A stretch of DNA of 64,000 bases, from assembly GCF_016808335.1 (NCBI RefSeq), contig NC_053139.1:36787954-36851953 (forward strand), in the 5' to 3' direction. The position numbers and the translations under genes are program-made. This DNA comes from Panicum virgatum (lineage: Eukaryota; Streptophyta; Magnoliopsida; Poales; Poaceae). Each line of letters opens with the position of its first letter. The first letter of the stretch is position 1. The notes below the pieces were generated by a model that did no database searches, was not told where the DNA came from, and saw nothing but the letters and a program-made list of their open reading frames with translations. Of this stretch, positions 56,827 through 64,000 are shown piece after piece.

Positions 56827-57076
56827 GAACATATCAGGTGGAAACCAATCTTCTCGTGCAAATCGTGCAAACTTCAATCCGGGCCACCGGAACAACATCC
56901 ATGGGGTATGGGAGATTGGGTAATTTACAATTAACCGCCTGCCCTTAGATTGGGTAATCACACTTTTACAAATCCCCCTTTCACTCCGTCTGCGCCCCCC
57001 TTGGATGTTGATCCAGTGGTCCAGATTGAAGTTTGCATAGTTTGCACAGAGAGGTTGGTTTGCACCTGATATGTTC
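56827..57076. repeat. Long perfect-looking hairpin: 74-bp arms, 102-bp loop
   Basis: The arm 56827-56900 (starts GAACATATCAGGTGG, ends GGAACAACATCC) is complementary to 57003-57076 (starts GGATGTTGATCCAGTGG, ends CACCTGATATGTTC) with about ten mismatches and no large gap. The loop is non-coding. It may be a foldback MITE or a transcript hairpin. No target duplication was recognised. Confidence 0.85.
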
Positions 57077-57959
57077 TCTTTATCTTTTGCGCAATTTGTA
57101 TAATTTATCCATATTCTAATAACTGATCTTTAATAATAATTTATTTGCCATGTCCTTGAGTTAGTATAATTTACTCCAGGTATACATATATTTGTTCTGT
57201 GAGTTTATATAATTTTTTCATAATACTAAATTATTTTTTTCGTCTTGTAGACCGAATTGTTCGGTGATGTTGACTCTTTTATTTGTAATATTCATTTTTC
57301 ATTATTTATTATGCAATCAAATGTTCATCATGTTTATTTTTTTGTTTGGTGTACATTATTATTTGTTTATTATATGTATTTTTTGTTCGTACTTATAATT
57401 ATTTGTTCGTGTTGTTGAATTATTTGCTCGCAGAATCTAAAATTAATTATTTAGTATTAGAAAAATATTTTTAAAAAATATCATGCAAGCATAGGCAAGT
57501 GTGGTCTTATTTTGAAGATCTTGTCAAAGAAAGATAATGGTATAACCCAAATTTTATTTGGACGCGCAGTTTTATAGTTATAGCTTTTTTAGTTTTCAAA
57601 TCGACATGCATGTGAGTGATGTCATGGTGGGTATCTTTGCGTGCAGATTTTTCTGATTCAATATACATGCACGCTGTTACTATGATGGGCCATGCCAATG
57701 GCCCACGGTGGGTTGGCAGATTAATCACGGGTATGTTCAGGTGATGGGTGTGGAAACCATCGCCTCAAGCGACGGATAATCGCGCCCCCCTTCCGCTACA
57801 CTGCACCTTCACTTGTGCTAGAGATTGGTATTAGACTACATACATTAACTTTTTTGTTTTAATCAGGAAATAAAAGACACAAGGAGGTAGTATTTTGGAT
57901 TCGAAGCCACGCCTTAGAGGCAAGACATGATCGCATTACCACTGGGCTGCAACTTGTTT
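57077..57959. other. Intergenic, strongly AT-rich
   Basis: No gene or element end was found before the CACTA target site. Confidence 0.4.
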
Positions 57960-59527
57960 TCTCACTACAAAAAATCTGTTGATCCATGACGATTAAATTT
58001 CGTCACAGATCACTAAAAAACCGTCATAAAACAGTATCTATGACGATCTCAAATTGTGTCATGTAGTGAGCGTCACAGATTACACCTCGTGACGTTCTTT
58101 AAAATTTCGTCACAGATTGCTTAATCCATGACATTTTGAAATCGTCATAAAATATCTCTGGCCCCCAAAGTCCAACCCAAACACGTTTTCTATGACGAAA
58201 AAAAACATCACAAACAGTATAATTTTCGTCATGAATTTAATTATTATGTCACACATTGATGACATAGAAGATGACATGGTTGACTTGACGATGACGTGGA
58301 TAGCAATGATGACATGTAAATTTACGTGGTCTATGACATGGCCGGTGACATGAAAAGTGGTGCTAACGTGGCGTCTGATGTGCACGATGACATTGCATTC
58401 ACAGCCCATTTATTAGCAGGCCCATTTTAAAACGGGCCATTTTTCAGCCCATAAAAACTTCTGCCCATGAATTTGGCCCAATTTTCAGCCCTTTTATTAG
58501 AATTGTCATTTCAGACAAAAAAACATACTAAAATATTCAACCCATTTACTACAGCTTAAAATCAAATATATCTCATATTTACATTGAGAAGCACGTCAAA
58601 ATAGCAAGTTACATGTTGTCATCTAGTATCAAAAGCAACACACCAGAAACAAAAATAGAAAAGGTTCCAGCCTTTGCCTCAAATTTCCAATCTCTTCACA
58701 CCGCTTGTTCCTTGTTCCATTTCATCCTATCATGAAAAGAGCACATTGTTAAATAATTAATCAGAGGGCAATATCTGTGATGGAAAATACTGAAACTAGA
58801 TGAATTTTTTAAGTATTTAGCAAGATAAGAAAATATGGGGACTTTGCTGGGCATAGATAACTCTGACACTAGAAGCACTTGAAGAAAAAAAATATTTGTA
58901 CCATCTGTGCAAAGATGGAATGAATTCAGACAAATCATAGGCATATAGTGTTTTGTATGAAAGGTATGCACTAGTCAATGATTATAAAGCACCGGAGCTC
59001 AAGCAGAAAAAAAATCACACAAAGCTATCATATTAGTTCTAACTAGATGTGATATATCTGAACATGTTCAACAAGCAATGAGACAATAAGCAGTAGCTGC
59101 ATACTTTTTTTCTATGTCAAAAACTAAGTACGGCTCGATAGGAAATATAGCCGCAGCAAACTTTAAGGTGTTGGAAAAATACCTTTGGCTTCGTTATATC
59201 ACAAAAAATGAAATGACCAGAATAAAAAGAAATGTCCATAATGTGTCCAAGAAACTATAGTCATAACATGTAAGATGCAGCAACATCATCAAACTATGAT
59301 AAAACAACTATGGAACCTGGCAAAATCATCTAACTAGCATATAGTTTTCACACTAAGAAAAAATAAATTATTTAGACGAATGGTTCAGTTCTAGGACTTC
59401 CAATAGTACACTGGGCATACAAAATTCATTGGGAAAAAAAGCAAAGGCACTATTAGAACTTTCCAAACTGTTAATGGTTGTCATGCTTAACATAGCAGCA
59501 GAGTTTTATCAGGAATAACAAATTCTT

Positions 59528-59835
59528 ACAACAACAACAAGCTTTTTTTTCCCAAACAAGCTTTTTTTTCCCAAGCAAGTTCAAGGTTCAAGCTAGTCTC
59601 CAAGCGCTCCTATCCAAAGCTATCTCTTTAAAAATATTCCAATCCTTAAGATCTCTCTTAACCGACTCATCCCACGTCAGTTTAGGTCTACCTCTACCCC
59701 TCTTTACATTATCGACCCGCTCATGAACCCCATTACGCACCGGCGCCTCAGGAGGCCTTCGTTGGACATGTCCAAACCATCTCAGCCGATGCTGGGTAAG
59801 TTTCTCCTCAATTGGTGCCACCCCGACCCTGTCCC
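59528..59835 (-). mobile_element. 5'-truncated RTE-clade LINE with 15-bp duplication
   Basis: The minus strand encodes the C-terminus of an RTE-type reverse transcriptase: QHRLRWFGHVQRRPPEAP, GRGRPKLTWDESVKRDLKDW and ALDRSAWR. It ends in a short tail with a TTG repeat (complement of ACAACAACAACAAG at 59528). GAATAACAAATTCTT flanks it at 59513-59527 and 59836-59850. Only about 308 bp was inserted, a typical 5'-truncated copy. It lies inside the CACTA element. Confidence 0.88.
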
Positions 59836-60789
59836 GAATAACAAATTCTTCATTTAATAAATAACAAAGATCATACATCAATGAAACAAGACCAAACATA
59901 CTTTCATTTTTAGGTTTTTCACTCTACTGAATGTGTATCAGAAGAAAAAAAACAATCAGTTTACTTGCATCAAATTGGTTATCGGAATAAACAATAAATA
60001 CGAGCTGCAAGAGACTATGTACATGCATGCTTTGCCTAGATAGCAGGTGAGACTATGTACATGCATGCTTTGCCTAGATAGCTGGTCAGTAAGTACATAT
60101 TACTAGAGGTGTAACTTAGTTTGCGGATTTATGAAATAATAGGATGATAGTAAATTGTGAGCTTAACATTCAACATCAGCACATATGTGATAAGGACAAG
60201 AAAGGTTCAAATATTCAGAAACTTCTTACATCATCATGTATTGGCAAATGTATTAGTGAAGAGAACAAAAAGATTCAGTACAGTGGCGAATGAGCACTCA
60301 TTCTCATAACTGAGTCCCAGCCTATCTGTATTGGGCACTAGATATAGTGAGTTATCACAAAGAGGTGCTTGCAGGTAAAAGATATTGCAACAACATTTCC
60401 AATACACCCTGCAGGGATCAGCTAAATAGCTAATGCATAATAATGTAGGAGCAAAGAAATACTTAACAGCAAGTCGTAGGAGAACATAAAATGGGGCTCA
60501 ACATGCTGGTAGTTAACTGTCCTACAAACATGAGCAGCACATTCAGACAACGCAGAACATGGCTGAGCTCTTGACTTGAAATCATTAAAAAAGCCGACAG
60601 ATGAAGACAGGTTATTAGATTCAAGGCGACATGCTATCCAATAAAAAAAACACAAGCTACTGGCAGTCTTGCACTAGACTAATGCAGATCTGAACAACAG
60701 GAAAATTGAAGCAACACCCCACATCCAGGGCTAATCACGTACTGCAGATCTGTCCAACAAGAAAAGTGCAGCCTAGAACAACTCGCAGT

Positions 60790-61610
60790 ATGCGGCTATA
60801 CAGATGTAATGGAGGAACAACTGCCTATCGCCCTCGGTCTCTTCGAATTACCTGCAGAGATTGGAGCCGATGCAGCTCCCAGCACCACAGCCCCTCCTCG
60901 TAGCGCATCTGCAATCCATGACAAAGAAAGCCAGCAGGGAGAGCGCCCACGACGCTGGACGCAGCGTGGCCCTCAACCGCTCCAGGACGTCCTGTGCCCG
61001 CCACTGCCGCAGCGCGGCGGCCACCACTCCGGTGCTCCTCCCCACGGCCGCGCGTCCAGGATGCTCCGCATGCAGCAGGCCACCTCGGTCCGCCTGGGCA
61101 CGCGGGCCCCCCCGAAGGAGTGGAGCAAATGGATGAGCCCCCCGGTGGGGAGGCGGGGCGAGGAGTGGGCCCGAGTCCGCACCGGCCGCAGCCACTATAC
61201 ATTGTATATCTGCCGAGGCCGAGGCTTAGGAGCTCTCCCGGCATTCCTCCATCCGCCCAGACGACTGCCGCATTTGAGGGCTGTCGCGGACGCTACAAGG
61301 TCAAGCGAGACGGTGGCCGCGGCCCTGGACGAGCGAGAGGGAGCAGCGCGCAGATCTGAGGAGAAAGAGAGGGAGAAGTGTGGAGGTCGGAGGGTTAGCC
61401 ACACGGTGACGAGGATGCGAGGGCAGAGTGGGGCGGCGGGCGCGGTGAGTGGATTCGGAGAGAAGTAGCGGCAATGGAGGTGGGAGGCGACGGATGGCGC
61501 GAGAGGCCGGCGGTCGAGGTGGGCGTGGGGGCGGCGGCGGGATGCTCCGGGATGCTGAGGGGCGGCAGGAGGATGCGAGGGAGGCTGACTTAGGGTTTGT
61601 TGGCCTATTT
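60790..61610. other. GC-rich segment inside the CACTA element
   Basis: Sharp composition shift relative to the AT-rich flanks. Long frames occur on both strands without recognisable domains. On the minus strand the order TTTGGCCC..., CCTCCGCC-rich stretch, then possible exon resembles a captured promoter and first exon. I cannot name a source gene. Confidence 0.35.
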
Positions 61611-63284
61611 ATATGACTACAAATTGATTCGAGTCGTTGGATTGGAAATGGACGGTCGGGAGAAGTTGGGTTTTGATAGAAGACGACTCTAGCTAGTGTT
61701 TCGGCCCATTTAATATTTTTTTTTATTTTTCCCATTTTATTGCACCATAGTGAAGTAAAATAATTAAATAATTATCTTTTATACACTAATATATTTTCTG
61801 AATATAATAGACTACATATAAATTGTCTTGTAGAAGTTTTGATAATTTTCAAACTTATTTATTATTTTCAACGGTTTAAATAAATTTCTACATGTTTATT
61901 GAAAGTAATTACAATTTGAACTATGTGTACCCAAAAAGAAATAAAAAAATGTAAAGAAATCATATTTAGGCTCATATGTTCCATTGTGTCCCTGTTCGGA
62001 GATGGATGAAAAATTCAATTGTATTCTAGGGATAATTCAAACTTCTTTCTTCGAATTACCATATAATAATTACAGTAATATCCAAATCTAGTAAAACATT
62101 CTATAAATTGATGCGACAACACATTTTTGGTCGTTTAGCTTCTCATAAAAAAATCAAGTAGTTCTAATAGTATGTCACTATACATTGTTCATAAATGGAT
62201 ATCTCTTTCACATAGTTTCATATATCTCAAGTCAAACTTTGAAATTTGAATACCTCATAACATGTTCGAACTTGTATGCACCTCAAATTTGGACACCACC
62301 TTATGTTGTCCATAACAATGAAAAATATCAAGTTACATTAGCAATTGTTATGCAAAAACATATTTTTCAATTCTCTATTTAATTGGAATAAAACATGTAC
62401 TACGAAAACAATCTAGATATAGCAATTAACGTACAAACAAAAGCCACTAAATAAAAGATTCATATTTTAGAAATATTCGGATAAAAGAACCATCAAATTT
62501 GGAGTTCTTATGAGAAAGAAATACTAATTACAAAATTTAATCCCGGATCAAAAAGAAAAAGATGATTCAAACATCTGTTCTTCACTGTAGGGCCACGTTG
62601 CAAACCTTTATATAAATAATCTATTATTCAACATAACCACAAGCAAAGACTTGGCGCGTTGGTAGGGCACCTTGGGTCCTATAGCCATGCCCCGGTTTCG
62701 AATCCCTGCAAGCGCACGGTTTTTTTTTCTAACTTAAAGCACAAATATTAGTATATAAAGGCTTATACCAAGCCATTTCAAACATGAAGGTGTAGAACAG
62801 TGCTAAGTTGCGGCGGCCTGGTCTTGGAGATCTTGGTTCGAACGCGGATTCTTTCTTTTTTTTATTTTTTTTGGTGAGCATCTATTTACTTTTCTTATCA
62901 CCAATTCTGCGGGAAATTTTTTTTCTTCCATCACACGCAAATAAAGCCAACTTAATTTTTTTCTTATTTCCTACCTTGCACAACACCCACGTTTTTTTAA
63001 GAAAAAAGAAGTAATGCATCTTATTTTCTTTAAAGTAAGCAATATATTTGTTTTGTCAAATTTGTGGTTGAGTATAGTATCAAATCTGTGATGATTTTAA
63101 TTTTCAATCCATGACGGTTATTAAAGGTTCATCATAGAAGTTGGGCCCGAATTGGAGCCCAAATGAGCCATTTGCAAATCTATGACGAAAATTCTTAAAT
63201 CGTCATAGATGTTGCCAGTTTATGACGCTTGATATAAACGTCACGAAAAAATCGTCATGGATTAAGAGATTTCTTGTAGTGTCT

Positions 63285-63599
63285 GTTGCTATTTGGTAAC
63301 GCTAACTTATTATACTTTGCAACATGGTTCTACAATCTCCTCAAAAAAAAACATGGTTCTACAATATGCAATCCATCTTTTTCTTTTCTTTTCTTTCCAA
63401 AAGTAAATTTTGTAATTGGTATTACTCCCTCATCACAACTCCAAATTTGATGGTTCTTTTTTTTAAAGATTTTCTAGAATCGTGATATTTTATTTAGTAG
63501 CTTTGTTTTGTGTTTCTTGTACCATCGCGTCGTTGATTTTGACGAGTCCCTACGTACAATCAACCACTTTAGGATACCCACAGTCAGTTTGGCGATAAA
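63285..63599. other. Spacer after the CACTA element
   Basis: AT-rich with a TTTTCTTTTCTTTTC tract at about 63380. A short direct repeat of ACATGGTTCTACAAT lies at 63323-63366. The gypsy coding remnant begins near its end. Confidence 0.4.
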
Positions 63600-64000
63600 A
63601 CATCGACAGTCATGTATGGGAAAACTCCACGACATTTTGGCATCACAAACCTGCAGGCAAGCATGGTACCAGATCTAGAGAGTTGGCTTCAAGAACGTAA
63701 TCTGCTAACTCAATTGATTCAACAACTTCTTCATGCTCAACAAAAGATGAAAGCGCAGGCTGACTTTCATCCTGAATGAGTGGTTCAAGTTGGAGACATG
63801 GTATATCTTAAACTCGAGCCCCATGTGCTCTTCGCAGCAGCAACAACCTATCTTTCCGTTTCTATGGGCCATTCGAAGTACTGCAACGTGTGGAAACTGT
63901 TGCCTACAAATTGGATTTGCCTGCTCATGCTCAAGTTCATGCCGTCGTGCATGTTTCTCAACTGAAGAAACATGTTCCACCTGCTGCCGAGGTTAGTGCA
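63600..64000 (+). pseudogene. Ty3/gypsy integrase C-terminus, runs off the window
   Basis: From about 63614 the plus strand reads MYGKTPRHFGITNL, VPDLESWLQERNLLTQL and LLHAQQKMKAQADFHPE before a TGA at about 63777. VGDMVYLKLEPHVL follows in frame. After a frameshift FRFYGPFEVLQRVETVAYKL and HAVVHVSQLKKHVPP are recognisable. These are the end of integrase and the linker that precedes the chromodomain in chromoviral gypsy elements. The stop and frameshift make it non-functional. The remainder, perhaps a chromodomain and LTR, lies beyond 64000. Confidence 0.88.

Larger units (their letters stand above)
57963..63281. mobile_element. Non-autonomous CACTA (En/Spm-like) transposon
   Basis: 5319 bp with ends CACTACAAAAAATCTGTTGA and the complement CACTACAAGAAATCTCTTAA, flanked by the 3-bp duplication TCT (57960-57962, 63282-63284). 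Both ends carry clustered subterminal motifs of the form TGACGATTT/AAATCGTCA (57985-58200 and 63080-63265), the kind of sites bound by TnpA-like proteins. No transposase frame is present. The inside has an RTE LINE fragment and a GC-rich segment (60790-61610), perhaps captured. It depends on an autonomous partner. Confidence 0.9.

Overview
This is plant nuclear DNA, most likely from a panicoid grass. The evidence is GT-AG introns in compact genes, a GC-rich skew at gene 5' ends, and a repeat load typical of Poaceae: copia and Ty3/gypsy LTR elements, PIF/Harbinger, CACTA, Mutator-like, hAT, Stowaway and an RTE LINE. Nothing in it looks bacterial or organellar. Only four host protein genes and one tRNA are recognisable; the rest is transposon-derived or unassigned.

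Layout. 1-2.4 kb is unassigned. 2.4-6.75 kb holds a small MITE and a 4.2-kb copia element on the minus strand (5-bp target duplication AACCT) that lacks reverse transcriptase. 7.4-10.3 kb is a MITE cluster. 11.3-14.24 kb is a ten-exon DHRS12-like short-chain dehydrogenase gene. Its eighth exon is split by a 211-bp foldback MITE directly before the catalytic Tyr codon. A convergent tRNA-Gly(GCC) follows at 14.35 kb. 15.6-17.4 kb is a minus-strand gypsy RNase H/integrase relic. 18.7-29.5 kb is a mosaic of broken Tat/RIRE2-like gypsy pieces: a plus-strand gag, an intron-bearing plus-strand 'putative gypsy type transposon' gene with a hAT MITE in one exon, 73-bp tandem repeats, a minus-strand gag-like region behind its own LTR, and a second fragment of the same gene family on the opposite strand.

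29.8-46.5 kb is the most elaborate locus. A PIR2-like helical/DUF3615 gene, already damaged by frameshifts, is split by a 13.85-kb copia insertion (31992-45840, perfect GTTGA duplication). That copia holds a ~3.2-kb LTR-like GC-rich block in place of most of its RT region. It also holds a 4.5-kb PIF/Harbinger transposon with uninterrupted transposase and Myb-like genes, sitting at the RT/RNase H junction. After it come a two-exon SYP124-like syntaxin (46.9-48.0 kb, minus), a three-level nest of small DNA transposons (50.66-52.6 kb), and a two-exon GH17 beta-1,3-glucanase with X8 domain and probable GPI anchor (52.9-54.5 kb, minus). The right part holds a long hairpin (56.83-57.08 kb), a 5.3-kb non-autonomous CACTA element (57963-63281, TSD TCT) containing a 5'-truncated RTE LINE, and the integrase end of another gypsy element running off the window.

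The four host genes have unrelated jobs (oxidoreductase, unknown DUF3615 protein, secretory SNARE, wall glucanase). Their proximity is ordinary plant gene order, not an operon. The window's story is insertional: two of the four host genes carry a transposon inside coding sequence. I found no convincing undescribed biological system. All coordinates of splice sites and element ends were read by eye.
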